This document shows, piece after piece, positions 42,608 to 54,291 of a DNA stretch of 64,000 nucleotides. This stretch comes from Rachicladosporium sp. CCFEE 5018 (lineage: Eukaryota; Ascomycota; Dothideomycetes; Cladosporiales; Cladosporiaceae), in assembly GCA_002077045.2 (NCBI GenBank), contig KZ111147.1, positions 135,182 through 199,181 on the forward strand, in the 5' to 3' direction. The position numbers were made by a program, and so were the translations under genes. Each line of letters starts with the position of its first letter. The first letter of the stretch is position 1. Under the pieces are notes generated by a model. That model had not been told where the DNA came from and ran no database searches. It worked only from the letters and a program-made list of their open reading frames with translations.

Positions 42608-44475
42608 ATGTCCGTTTACGCGTCTCGATCTCGACTCCGCAGGCGGACGATTATCTGCAGAGGACTGGCGCTCTTACTGGCCGCTAGCATATGCTACTTC
42701 CTGCTGGTGAGCCCAACGCAAGTCCAGGCAAGCCCGGTGGAGCGGAGTTCGCTCAAGCCGCAGGAAGATCATGCCGAGGAGCGCGAGGCCAGAGACGTGC
42801 GAGAAGTGTCCGCTGAGGCTACAAGCCCAGCTGCGAAGCGACGGACAGAACCTGTACAGCTGACCCTGGAGGAGAGCAAGTCAGAGACAACCAGCTCTCT
42901 ACCGGCCACAGCTGCGCCGACAGCTGAGATCAAGACGGCTCCGGTCGACAAGCATACGAAAGACGACGATGCAGCCTTCGCCAAAGCTCTGCAGCATGGC
43001 ATCAATCTGTTGCCGACTGGGCTCGCCTTGAAGGGTCTGCTCAGTCCTATTGACGAAGCTGGAGTACAGCTTCTCCGGGCGCTGGGAGACAGGGTTCGTG
43101 TCTTTGCTGAAGCTTTCGCGGCCTGGGAGGCAATTCACACCACGGGTTCCGGCGATGTCCTGCGCGAGGACGGCATTATCAAGCGCATTCGGGGGTTGCC
43201 GAAGACGAAGACCGAAGTCCGCAACCTCGTCAAAGGGTATGATGCTCTACGATCCTACATCAGCTCTTCTGAGGCGAGGCTGTTCCCAGGGACAATGGCC
43301 ATGTATGGCAACCACATGGCGCTGCATCAGAGCTTTGCAGGACGCGGGATTGTATTGACTGCCGGCAATGATCATGTTCCGTACTTACTGACTGGCATCA
43401 CCACCTTCCGCAAGCTTGGCTGCGATCTGCCTATAGAGGTCATGTATCTGGGTGACAATGACATAAGCGCCGATCTGCGAGATGAGCTCGAAAAACTACC
43501 TGGTGTGATCACTCGCGATCTGAAGAAGATGGTGAACGACGTCGGATGGGAGTTGGCAGGTAGGTCTTCTCAATTCTTCTACTCATTGGGATTTTGCTGA
43601 CCAAAGCCACAGGTTGGGCTGCTAAGCCCTGGGCGATCTTGATGTCCTCGTTTCGCGAGGCCCTCTTCATAGATGCCGACGCACTCTTTCTCACATCACC
43701 CACAACTCTGTTCGACTCGCCACAGTATGCTAAGACTGGTGCCCTCTTCTTTCTCGACCGCAACATCTCGCCTGAGTCAAAGCGAGGCTGGCTTCGTACG
43801 GTTATCCCGCCACCTTACTCAGCCCAAGTCAAGAGCTCTCGACTCTGGACAGGCGAGTCAGGCCACCAGCAAGAGAGTGGCGTGGTGCTGGTGGACAAAC
43901 GGAAGCATTTCGTTCCGCTATTGCTTTGCGCCAGACTGAATGGGCAGGATCGGGATAGTGACTCCGACAAAGGCAAGCAGGGAGTTTATGATATGGTGTA
44001 CGGGGACAAAGAGACTTTCTGGCTGAGCTGGGAGCTGGCGGGAGATGTTGAGTATTCATTCCACCAAGGCGGAGCTGGTGTCATGGGCAGACTGAACGGA
44101 ACCGAGGAGATCGATGTGGAGGGCAAAGTGAAGCAAGTCTCGCTCGCTGAGGCAGCTGAAGCGCACAAAGGGAAGAACATAACAGTCTGCGCTCCGCAAC
44201 TGCTCCATCTGGATACCGACGGACGACCACTGTGGTTTAATGGCTGGATCTCGAAGGACAAGAATGAGCGGAGCGGGAATGTCGACATCAGTGCATTTCA
44301 GGTTTTCCTGGAGGAGCCGGAGTATAAAGCTGCCAATGGCGAGAACAATATGTGGGAGATACATGAGGCGAATGTCTGTTGCTTGACTGCGCCGAAGTTC
44401 TCGACGTTCACGAAGGAGGAGAAGGAGGTGCTGCAGATGATTCTGGATACTGCGAAGAGCGTGGACTGGAGCTGA
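42608..44475 (+). CDS. MNN1-type alpha-mannosyltransferase (copy B)
   Basis: Exons 42608-43559 and 43613-44475; the 604-residue product is identical to copy A, with type II anchor and DxD (FIDADALF). Within the shared block. Confidence 0.85.
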
Positions 44476-45097
44476 GATTCAGGTTGAAGACACACTTAGT
44501 GCGATATTCTCGATCGTAGTGTCGAAACCGAGCGCAACCCCAGTACAAGGCAAACCAGCTTGCCAGCAGCCGAGCCGGCAGCTTGAGGTGACCCAGCTAT
44601 CCGCAGCAGATCAGAGGGCCAACAGCGACTAGTGATGGATTAGAGAATCCGTGTACTCCCGCTGCGGCCTAAGTCCCCAGAGTCCGGTCTCTGAACACTA
44701 TTCGACAAAGATTACTGGCCCACAGGAGTGGCGTTCCAAAGCCGTGCTATCGGCGCAGCTTCGACGGATCCACTGCATGTACATCCGCAGGAGGACGGTG
44801 GCGACGATTTCGACCTACCCATGCAAGGCAGATGCTCTGATGCTGCTCTCCATACATCCAGTGGAAGGAAGTAGAGCTAAGATGAAGAGATGTCGCGCGT
44901 GAATCAGTAGTGGTTGCAATCTCCGCTATACACTGGGATGGGCCAGCCCGTAACAGGACTCGGATGTACATGCTCCGATATGAAAGCGAAAGGGGAAGAG
45001 GAGACTCGGTCTTGCACTCACCTAGATCAATACTTACCAGCAATCTAGACGCTGGCCAACGTAGATTGCAGCAGATTAGTGTCCCGTTTTCCAACAT

Positions 45098-46045
45098 TCA
45101 TGCAACGCGATCGCCGTGTGAGCCCCGACCATTACCCCTACCTTTGCCCCTGCCCCTGCCTCTGTCTGGTGGTGCCCGCCTGGCTCTTTCTCGAGCTTCT
45201 GTGACAGCGCGATCATTGCACATCTGCGTGCAGAGGCGGAACATGACCGCGGGACGAATACGTGCCGTCAGATCCTGCTTGTAGACGCTCACGACGTGCT
45301 CCCTCAGGCGCTCGGCCGCACTCCATATCGTCTCCAGCGTGAAATCCTGACTCACCGTTATGTCGCGGCCATGCTGGCAGGACTCTGCTAGGTTCAAGAT
45401 CTGTTGGACACGACTCAAGTCACCCACGTCGATGATTTGCACACGAGCGTCGCCAAGTAGTCCGAAGAGACCCGTTGCGGCGGCGGGTCTGATCTGTGAA
45501 TGGACTACGATGGTGTGCACAACTACCTGCCAGCTCGTACGTCGGTTTAACAACTCGAGGTCGTGGGGTCTTTTGGTGTAGCTTTGGAAGAGGTATTCGG
45601 CCGTCAAAGACACGTTCCCAGATACATCCTGGCCGACGCGCACCAGGTGCTCAAGAGCGTCGCCTTTACAGTAGAATTCGGCTTCATTGGATTGTACCCA
45701 GTTCAAATGCAGCGACTCGCGCAAAGGGTCCTGCCAGGTTTCATAGATGGCCGTCGCGACGTACCAGTCTGCACTTTTCGTATCCGTGGCAAAGGTCATG
45801 GAAGCACCAGTCTCATGAGCCACTTTACGTGATTCGTGGCATACCTCCGTAATGAGTGGGGGGTGACTGTTCTTGCTCGAAGTATCACCAAGACAGCATA
45901 CAAGTCGCTGATCCCAGTGAACGTTGTCCGGTACTGGGGTGTCGAGCTCACGGACGCGATTGGGTAGGCAGAAGCGCCAGATTTGCTCCCGGGAATCGAG
46001 AGGAAGGCGTAGGAAAGGATGAAATGTTCGTTCTGATGTCGACAT
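45098..46045 (-). CDS. 2EXR-domain protein (copy B)
   Basis: A 315-residue product identical to that of 18519-19466, with N-terminal 2EXR motif and Arg-Gly tail. Within the shared block. Confidence 0.8.
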   Translation of the reverse strand: MSTSERTFHPFLRLPLDSREQIWRFCLPNRVRELDTPVPDNVHWDQRLVCCLGDTSSKNSHPPLITEVCHESRKVAHETGASMTFATDTKSADWYVATAIYETWQDPLRESLHLNWVQSNEAEFYCKGDALEHLVRVGQDVSGNVSLTAEYLFQSYTKRPHDLELLNRRTSWQVVVHTIVVHSQIRPAAATGLFGLLGDARVQIIDVGDLSRVQQILNLAESCQHGRDITVSQDFTLETIWSAAERLREHVVSVYKQDLTARIRPAVMFRLCTQMCNDRAVTEARERARRAPPDRGRGRGKGRGNGRGSHGDRVA

Positions 46046-46558
46046 TGCGGCTCACCTAGCTTCAGTCTGTGGAGACGTAGGAGAGGTCGGTGACCGAGGG
46101 GATCTTTGCATAGCCTAGATCCCAAGGCCGGATGTTCTGATCACGGCGATGCATGATGACTAATACTCCCACCCGAACTGACCGAAATGTTGCTTTGCCG
46201 TGCTAGGGTGGGGTAAAACGGTATCCAGGCCGTTGACTTGAGCTTCGGTTCAACTCGAAATAACAGTCCCTTTCAATGTGCGGACGAATGGGAGTCATGG
46301 CTAGAATTGATAGATGGCTAGAGTGGTCTATGAGTGTGATCCATGGAACTGAACTGAAGCGTATCCGCCGAATGCCACTTCACTCGATGTCAGACTTGAC
46401 TGTTCGATCACTTTGGTTCGGCAGTCATGGGGAATCGTCAGACCAAGCCGATGAGGATCAGACGTATCTTGTAGACCATATACAGTAATTCTGAACACTT
46501 GCCCATCCGAAAATCAGTGGAGAGATGGCACATCCGCCCTTCTCAACTTTAGATGCCC

Positions 46559-46643
46559 GATCCAGTAGTGAAACGGTATCATACGCGCTTGCCATTAGAC
46601 AAGCATCCTGCGCGTGGCCCGAGTTCGACTCTCGGCTGGTTCA
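46559..46643 (+). tRNA. tRNA-Gly(GCC) with 14-nt intron (copy B)
   Basis: Identical to 19980-20064, including the T-T mismatch in the acceptor stem and the downstream TTTTT terminator. Confidence 0.8.
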
Positions 46644-47458
46644 ATAATATTTTTGCCGTTTTGCTTGCGTTGGGGAGGTCTGGGAGGGTCCTGGCAGCGG
46701 GGCCTTGATCGGCTCCAAGCTGCAGCGAAGAGGCAGTACAACAGAGGGCCGTGGCAGTATGCTAGCAATGCACAAGGTCTATTGTTTGTACAAGCCAAAG
46801 AATGTCTCGGGGTTCGACCGTCAAGAGTATGATTAACTTAGACGGAAGTCCAAGACAGCAGCATTGTGGAAAACAGAAGGCAGCATAGCTAGGAAAGGAT
46901 AGATGGCATAGCAGGTAGAGTAAGTCTATAATGTGAGAAAAGGGTAGAGAATGTAGACAGGAAACACTAGATGATCCTGTGAGGGTAGATTAGACGACGC
47001 CATAGAGGGAAAGTAAACGGTATGATGAGTGGAAGCGAGCAAAATTTGGAGTACATAGGACTTGGCAGCTGCTGAACTGATCATGGGCATGCCGTTGCAT
47101 ATATACTGGAGGGCGTCGGCTGCCTTGTCCGTACGATTCTGCTTGAGTAGTCTCTCCGGAGCCATCCATCGAAGTCTCTGGGTACTCTTTCGATCACCAG
47201 AGATGGTCGAGAACCCCTACCGTCGGTGTCTACTGCGCTATCGCCCACGGGGCAGTTGTCACTACCCAAGCGAGCATTGGTCGTATTCACTATACTTCCA
47301 TGACCGCGGTTGGTGTAAGACAATGTGTCCAGTACCGAGGCGAGGCGAAGTCCGACCATCGATCAGCTGTATTGACGAGACGGTTCGTCTTCCAGGTCAG
47401 CCCAGCCCGGGGCACCGTCAACGAGCATCGCAACTCAATACAGCAGCGCTCAGCTCGG

Positions 47459-48867
47459 TCACTCCCCCGACGGACCAAGCTTTGTCGCCACCTGCTTCGC
47501 CAGCATGCGCTCTCGACATGCTCTGAAGGACGGCTTGACGATCGAATCAACACTGACATCCTCGATCGGGAAGACATTGATCGTGCAGCTCTTGGGCTTC
47601 CGCGAGATCCGCCATACGATCCCATCACCCTGTACATTCGTCTTCAAGAACCTCAACACCTCTGCCGCGAAGTTGATGCAAATATTGCCGTCCCAAGTCC
47701 CCTGGCCTTGGCGCTTAACCATACCAGGGATCTTCTGCGTCTCATGTTCTTGCAAGCGCAGCAAGTGGCCATCCGGAGACCTGAAACCGACAATGATCTT
47801 CGGCACTCCGAGCAAGAACGACTGAGCCCAGAACTTCAGCAGCTTCCTCTCGTACTTGATGTCGTCGCGCTGATCGACCAGCTGTTGCGATGTCTTGAGC
47901 TCAACCCAAGGGATAGGGTCATCTGCGTTGTCCGGCTTCGCTCCCATGACTGCATCGACTTCGCCACCAAGGATGAGGCTAGTGTCGCCAATCCCAGTGG
48001 TTACTATGGAGCAATATTGAGCTTCGTTGCTGACAATGACACTATCGCGGGACTCGATCTCTGCTCGCGGGACCTCTGCCCACGGCTTGCGCAGGGTCGA
48101 CAGTGCCTCAAACTTGTAGCCTACGTTATACACCGTCAGCGGAATCGAACGTACGGAACAAACGAATACCACGTACCCCAATACTGCATCATGTCCTGCG
48201 ATGGACGTGCACCATGTGGCACTGACTTCGGCCGCCCGTTGTTCGCTGGCATGGACTTGGCTGCTTTGTGTTCTTCGAGAAAGCTGGTTGCTGTCAGTAC
48301 AGAGCTCTTGATTAGACCGCATTATTCTCACATTGTACCCTACGCTACAATCAGCTCGCTACTGGTGCATGGGAAGACTCTTCGTAGCCCACCTGAAAGC
48401 AAGTGGCGTTCATCTCGAACTCGCTGAACATATCAAACGGAGCTGTCATGATCTGAAAGAGGTGTCAACCTATGCTTTGACCCTCCCATCGCCGCACCGA
48501 ACCCGTCAAGTAAACACACCTTCGTCATCATGCCTCTCCAGGTAATGAGATCAGCCTTGACAACATGGCCATCCCTCTCCTCATACGCTGCAATTGTGTC
48601 GAGCAAGGCGTCCAAATGCTCGTTGATGCTGTCGTCATGCTTTCGGAATTTCTCAAATCCATTCGAGAGACTGACATTCGCCCTATGCTGCTCGCCCTCG
48701 CCCGGAACATTAATGAACGGAGGATAGTAGTAGCTCAGCGACTGATCCGACAGCGGATGTAACGAGTGTTCGTCGTCATAGCTGAAGTACGCAATCTCGC
48801 GTGGCCGCTTTATGGCAGTCTTGGCGACGACGAAGCGGTCCAGAGGATGGATTGCAAACGTGGCCAT
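47459..48867 (-). CDS. RAI1: RAI1/DXO family decapping nuclease (copy B)
   Basis: Identical to copy A; exon 1 48520-48867, exon 2 from 48452 down to about 48393, last exon 47459-48120, middle splice boundary unresolved. Carries GGEVDAV and WVELKTSQ catalytic motifs. Confidence 0.88.
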
Positions 48868-49171
48868 GCTCCAAAGCGATCATTTTGGCATCTTGCTCGC
48901 TCCGACGAGGGCCCTACTGGATGGAGAGCAAACAAGGGGTCTCGACTAGCTCATGCACTCCGCGAAGATCCCGCAACCTTATCTGCACAGGCTACGGACC
49001 GCTGCTTGGCACGCTTCCTTCTTGGACGTGAAGATGTATTCCTATCCAGTTTCGTCGTCTCCAACACACCGTTCAATGACTTAGGGTGAGCATCTCTGCA
49101 GTAGCGTCACAGCTAGATACGCCTTCATCCATGCAATGCTTCACAGCGGCCTCACTGTCCAGTCACGTGAT

Positions 49172-49191
49172 GGAAGCTTCTCGTAGCTTCC
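49172..49191 (+). promoter_or_regulatory. Candidate heat shock element (copy B)
   Basis: Same 20-bp GAA/TTC array as at 22593-22612, about 205 bp upstream of the J-protein ATG and just after CACGTG. Confidence 0.5.
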
Positions 49192-49395
49192 ACAGATTGG
49201 CCGGAAGTGACTGGCAATCCAGGCGGTGCATAGCATCTTCGCGATTGAGACGCATACGAGCCATTCGTACAACCTTACTTCCCGTTGAGCACACTAGGCA
49301 TTTTCTCTTTCTACTCACCAATTGCGATCCCTCAATCATCAAAACTTTTCGGCTAACCACAGCTGATTGCACATTATACCAACAACACAGACAAA

Positions 49396-50364
49396 ATGGT
49401 AGCTGACACAAAGCTTTACGATCGTCTCTCGATCCCTCCAACAGCGACTGCAGATGAGATCAAGAAAGCTTACCGCAAAGCTGCCTTGAAGAACCACCCA
49501 GATAAGAATCCTGCAGGTGCGGAGAAGTTCAAAGAAGCAGGCGAGGCCTACGAAATTCTGTCAGACCCCGAGAAACGCAAGACCTACGACGACTACGGTT
49601 ATGACTTTATCACTGGCAAAGGTGGGCCTGCGCCGCAAGAGGGCATGCCGGGAGGCAACCCATTCGCAGGCGGCGGAATGCCCGGAGGCTTCGGGGGAAT
49701 GCCCTCGGGAGGCGGGACGAGGACATTTTCCTTCAACATGGGAGGCCCTCAAGGAGGAGGTAGAGGAGGGTTCAGCGGCTTCTCAGATCCGAACGACATA
49801 TTCGCGCAATTCATGAAGAGCGCAGGGGGAGGCGCGGGAGGAGACGATGATGGCTTTGAGGGGATGTTCGGAGGTAGTGGGAGTCCATTCGGAGGCTTCG
49901 GAACAGGAAGTCGAAGAGCAGCTGGTCCTACATCTTTCGGCGGCGCTGGCGTGCGGCGGCGGGAAGCAGAGCCCGAGACCACTGTTGTCGAGAAGCCCAT
50001 CGCCATATCACTGGAGGACATCTATGAGGGCACGACGAAGAAGTTGAAAGTGCAACGAAAGACCTACGATGCTCAAACTGGCAAGCAGAGCGTTGAGGAC
50101 AAGATCCTTAGCGTGCCCATTAAGAAGGGTCTCAAAGCTGGCTCAAAGATCAAATATCCTGATATGGGCGATCAAGTGGAAGGCGGAACGCAAGATCTAC
50201 ATTTCATCGTGAAGGAGAAGCCACATCCGCTTTTCACGCGAGATGGGGACGACTTGAAGCACAGGGTTGATATTGATCTGAAGGAGGCTTTGACGGGCTG
50301 GTCAAGAACGGTAGCCACGATCGATAAGAGGCAAGTCAATGTCTCGAGTGCGGGTCCGACACAG
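49396..50364 (+). CDS. Class II J-protein, 3' end lost in gap (copy B)
   Basis: Residues 1-323 of the Sis1-type J-protein, identical to copy A and ending at the same codon before the gap. Reading across the N run into the ankyrin exon gives a false 408-residue chimera that should not be annotated. Confidence 0.92.
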
Positions 50365-50464
50365 NNNNNNNNNNNNNNNNNNNNNNNNNNNNNNNNNNNN
50401 NNNNNNNNNNNNNNNNNNNNNNNNNNNNNNNNNNNNNNNNNNNNNNNNNNNNNNNNNNNNNNNN
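50365..50464. other. Assembly gap, exactly 100 N
   Basis: Second 100-N scaffold join. The left flank equals position 23785 of copy A; the right flank equals position 12202 of copy A, so the sequence steps backwards along the same locus across the gap. Confidence 0.99.
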
Positions 50465-50468
50465 GTAG

Positions 50469-50650
50469 CACTGCACAAGAGTGTCGAGCGCGGACACCTC
50501 GGTATTGTAGCTGCGCTGCTCGACGCAGGCGCAGATATCAACGTCCGCGATGGTCAAGGCAAAGATGTTATCGATATTGCCTGCGCGAAGCGAGCCAGCA
50601 ACGAGATGGTAGTGCTCCTTGAGCACGCGCTAGTAAGGTCGGCAGCGTGA
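50469..50650 (+). CDS. Ankyrin-repeat protein, last exon only (copy C)
   Basis: The contig opens with the last four intron bases and then exon 2 of the ankyrin gene (TPLHKSVERGHLGIVAALL...). Its sequence (D in KDVIDIA) matches copy A rather than B. The 5' exon is missing because the contig starts here, not because the gene is truncated in the genome. Confidence 0.8.
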
Positions 50651-50677
50651 GTTTTCCGGTGGACTCGGAACTTCGGT

Positions 50678-51376
50678 TTAGGTAGTGCGCTTGAGATCGT
50701 TGGCATCATGAAGGGGCAGAGGCAGCGCAGTCAATGGGACCAGTAATGGCATAGATTGTACATGGCTGAAGTCGCTGCTGTTCACATAGATGACAGAGAC
50801 GTGATTATGCTCGGCCAGTGTGGGCGCCTCCACGCGAGCCCATGTTGTATTGCTGCGCTGCACACCTTCCATCGAGGCTGTGACCAGGTAGATGACGGGA
50901 CCAGCGTTGTCGGAGTAGATACCAGAGGCGCGGTCGAGGAAGTTCGGGCACCAGGTGGGCTCAGACTTTGCACTACTGGAACAGACGACGTAGTTGGGGA
51001 AGCAGTCTTCGATGTACACGCCGTCTATGCTTCTGGCGAAATCTTGTGCTAGACGCGCGCCCGCATCTTGTGCTGTCTCGGTATAGAAAACAAAAGGCCG
51101 ACCACTGTGGCATCTGACCGAATCGAAAGCGGCGCGTGCTTCGTCGTCAGTAGGGTATGTACTGGCAGTTGGACCAGGTATTTGTCGGATCTGGCCTTGT
51201 ATCCAGCTTGCAACGTATCGCGGGAGAATTCTCGCGCTATTCGCATCGTCTAGCGCGGTTATTGGTGCTGCTCGGGTGCACTGAAGCAATTGGGCCAGTG
51301 TCCAGATATGTGCGAGCGCATGAGCAGCGGGCCAAGTCGAGAGGAGCATCGTTGCGGTGCAGCCGCAATGCGACAA
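50678..51376 (-). CDS. Secreted-type protein, paralogue 2 (copy C)
   Basis: A 232-residue product identical to copy B (GVYIED, ASMEGV, EHNHVS). The few bases immediately downstream of the stop are A-like, so the contig changes from A-type to B-type sequence at this gene's 3' end. Confidence 0.7.
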   Translation of the reverse strand: MSHCGCTATMLLSTWPAAHALAHIWTLAQLLQCTRAAPITALDDANSARILPRYVASWIQGQIRQIPGPTASTYPTDDEARAAFDSVRCHSGRPFVFYTETAQDAGARLAQDFARSIDGVYIEDCFPNYVVCSSSAKSEPTWCPNFLDRASGIYSDNAGPVIYLVTASMEGVQRSNTTWARVEAPTLAEHNHVSVIYVNSSDFSHVQSMPLLVPLTALPLPLHDANDLKRTT

Positions 51377-51531
51377 TCAATAAGCTTGCACTGATCCCTT
51401 TTGATGCCCACTGCTTAACGGAGATGAGTGTAGGACGTAAGCGAGTCCGACAGCACTATCGTCCACGCAGGACAATAGTATTGATTTCTCCAAGTAATGC
51501 TCGACGAGAGAGAAAGGAATCAGGTGTCTGA

Positions 51532-51966
51532 CTAGCCACGCACGCTGCGTAACGGCACCTGGTAGCGCAGACCTACGGTTCTGAATCGCATCCTTCCGCA
51601 GCCACCAACAGTGTTGAGATTGCAACTGCGCCTCAAGCCATTGGCATACTGACTACGGAGTATCTGTGACCCTGTGTAGTCCATATAATCAACGGATATA
51701 CGCGAATTGCTCAAGAGCTCGGCGAGACGCGTGAGGGTCACACCTCGTCGCCTTTCTTCGTGAGCATGAAACATTTGCTCCGCTGCATACTGTACGAGGC
51801 ATGATTGAGGTGCGTCGTGAAACGAAGCCGTTATCATGGTCTGTGCATGGGCGGCTCGGGTAGCTTCGCGTGGGACGGAGTGGTCGAAACGCGAGCAGTT
51901 TGCGAGCAAGAAGGGACAGTTGCGAGCGCTGAGCATGCTTTGTTCATGAAGTTCCATCGGATTCAT
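51532..51966 (-). CDS. Hypothetical 144-residue protein (copy C)
   Basis: Third identical occurrence of the frame at 13269-13703; no recognised domain. Confidence 0.4.
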   Translation of the reverse strand: MNPMELHEQSMLSARNCPFLLANCSRFDHSVPREATRAAHAQTMITASFHDAPQSCLVQYAAEQMFHAHEERRRGVTLTRLAELLSNSRISVDYMDYTGSQILRSQYANGLRRSCNLNTVGGCGRMRFRTVGLRYQVPLRSVRG

Positions 51967-52135
51967 ACAAAGTATACCGTATATGCTATAAAATGCTCAC
52001 AATCAAATCATTGAGACTACTCCAGGGTCTATGTATTAGCACCTCTTTCGAGCCGTGCCTTCCCATGTCACGCCGGTGCAGCTTCGGGGGAACTCGAGAG
52101 ACCGAAACACAGTTTCTGGCGTCTCTCACGTCGTA

Positions 52136-52193
52136 TCAAACTGTAGTCGCTGGGGTCGTAGTTGGGATCATTTCAGTGGTCGTGGTTGTTGTT

Positions 52194-52241
<48 letters not shown>

Positions 52242-52813
52242 CTTGGGGTGGTAGTTGGGGTGGTAGTTGGAGGGGTAGTAGTCGTTGTAGTTGTCGTCGT
52301 CGTCGTCGGAGTGGTAGTAGTCGGAGTTGTCGTCGTAGTCGTAGTCGTAGTCGTGGTAGTGCTAGGCTAAGGCGATAGAGTCAGCATCTACTCAGCGTCA
52401 GCAGGCTCATGCTTCAGCTTTACACGTACCGTTACTGTCTTCGTCACCGGGGTCTCGATACATGAGCACAGCGTCGAGAGGAATCCGCCCCCAATCTTTG
52501 TGCAAGACGTAAAGACAGAGCATGTCTTCCCGCAGGTCGTAGTCGTCGCTTTCGTACTTGTCGACGTGGTCGATGGCCTTGTAGTCGTTGCATGTGCGTA
52601 TCTTGGCCTGAGGCGATGCTTGGGCGACTGCTTTGCAGCAGTCACAGTGATCGTTGCTTGGGGGTATCGCGACGAGCAGAATGACTCCGCCGGTGGATAC
52701 GCGGAGAGAAATAGAAGATCTTTGTACAGTCCGCTCGAGCAGACGGAGTATGCTGATACGCTGCTAGTCGCCCATAGAAGCGCGAAAAGCGCAATCGTCC
52801 TGCGAAACTGCAT
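52136..52813 (-). CDS. Secreted threonine-rich protein (copy C)
   Basis: Exon 1 52430-52813, intron 52367-52429, exon 2 52136-52366; identical to copies A and B, including the microsatellite (52184-52243) length. Confidence 0.65.
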
Positions 52814-54291
52814 TTTTGAGTCTATCTGGTGTGCACAGCAGAGATGCAAAGTCAGGGGAGCAAGCCTGTGCAACAGACATTGTCAAACGTCTTTGCTCGA
52901 GAGCTTGGAATGTTCGGCAGTATATGACTGGGAGTGACAAACTCGAAACCTACCAACTGGCAATTCGAGGTCTTGTGTCGTTATCCTTAGCGAAGTCTGT
53001 CGACTGGCAGTCTCGACGCATTCGGGGCGTGCTTGCCTCGCTACATATCCAACGCACCAATCGCGACACGTGTGCGACAGAGCTAGACCACGAGAGCCCG
53101 CAGTGTCGCGTCCAGAGTAAGCATTGTGGCGAGCTGAGCCAGATTTCTTACTGCTCTAGACTCGATTGTGCCTCCACTGTCATGGACAAAAGCTGCCCTT
53201 GTGGCTGGAAGCTCCCTGCTAATTGAACCAGGAGCTTGCACAACACCGCGGTCTGAAACGAGTGGCAGATCCCGCAAGCCATCATGACATGACATCGTGG
53301 CGCCTTTGGCCGAGTCCCTGTGCAGTTTGATGCGCTGTCCCAACCGGTGAGCAGGGTGGTCGTGATCGCTGAGTTCCCCTGTGATTTGACAGCCTCCAGC
53401 TATTAGAGGATCTGGAGGGCGTCAAGCGAGGATCGGTGAGCGATGCCGTCCGCTGATGTGACGTTCGTTCATCCCAGGTCGAGCACGGCAAGAAGATGCA
53501 GCAGTGCGCCGCCGACATGGTCAATGTGGCCGTTATATGTCAGTCAGCCAGCCACACAGACACCTAAGAGTCGCTCGCACATGCCGGTCGCTTTCAAGGT
53601 CTGGTTCAGCAGCTGCAAGAAGGATACAACCAAGCGAGCCTTAGACCAATCGCGTCCAAGCTGCCGATGACATGGTGCTCGCGAATGTCACCACAAGGGT
53701 ACAACTCAATGGGGACATCTGACAGCCATACCACCTAGGCAATTTTGGAGAAGAAGAGTTGAGACGAACACTGAGGCCGAGAGTCTGTGGAAGCCCTGCA
53801 AAATCGCGGAGAATCAATCGTTAATGGCACTGAGGACGTGGGATGTCTCGACAATGCGGCTGTTAGTCAGCTGAGGCGGCCCCACCTTGAGCCGCTGTCC
53901 TAATTTGACACGGAACACCTCTACTCCACTGACATGCTACATCTGCCACGGCAAGCTATCCTGTGGACACGGCGCAGTGGTGAAAAGCTGGCAGTCTAGA
54001 TGTGGCGGCACTCGCTTGATGTGCATGGCCACTCGATGCAGCGCTTGTCCGCATGACTTGATGCGAATGCATCCCCCGGTAGGCACCGGCTTCCAGAACG
54101 CCCTACCTGATCGCTGCTAGGAAGCGCCCTTGTCACCCACGATGGAGATCATCTCTTGGCTCGTTTACAGTAGATTGCCCGGCGTCTCAGGGTCCGAGAC
54201 ACAGGCATGCTAGGTGATCGTTTCGTTGTTCTGTTCATCTTTGCGTTGATGTCGAATTGTGACTGTCGTCGACGAGGCATCGATCTCCAAG

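Larger units (their letters stand above)
29360..50364. repeat. Locus copy B (part of second contig)
   Basis: Counterpart of copy A without the ~2.9-kb segment holding the membrane protein gene, with 147 extra bp near 37136 and 44 bp fewer at 34925. The offset to copy A is constant at 26579 from 38099 onward. Confidence 0.9.

Noticed and set aside
49396..50622. A 408-codon open frame joining the J-protein to an Arg/Cys-rich tail
   Set aside because: It reads through 100 N of unknown length into the wrong frame of the ankyrin exon; a scaffold artefact.
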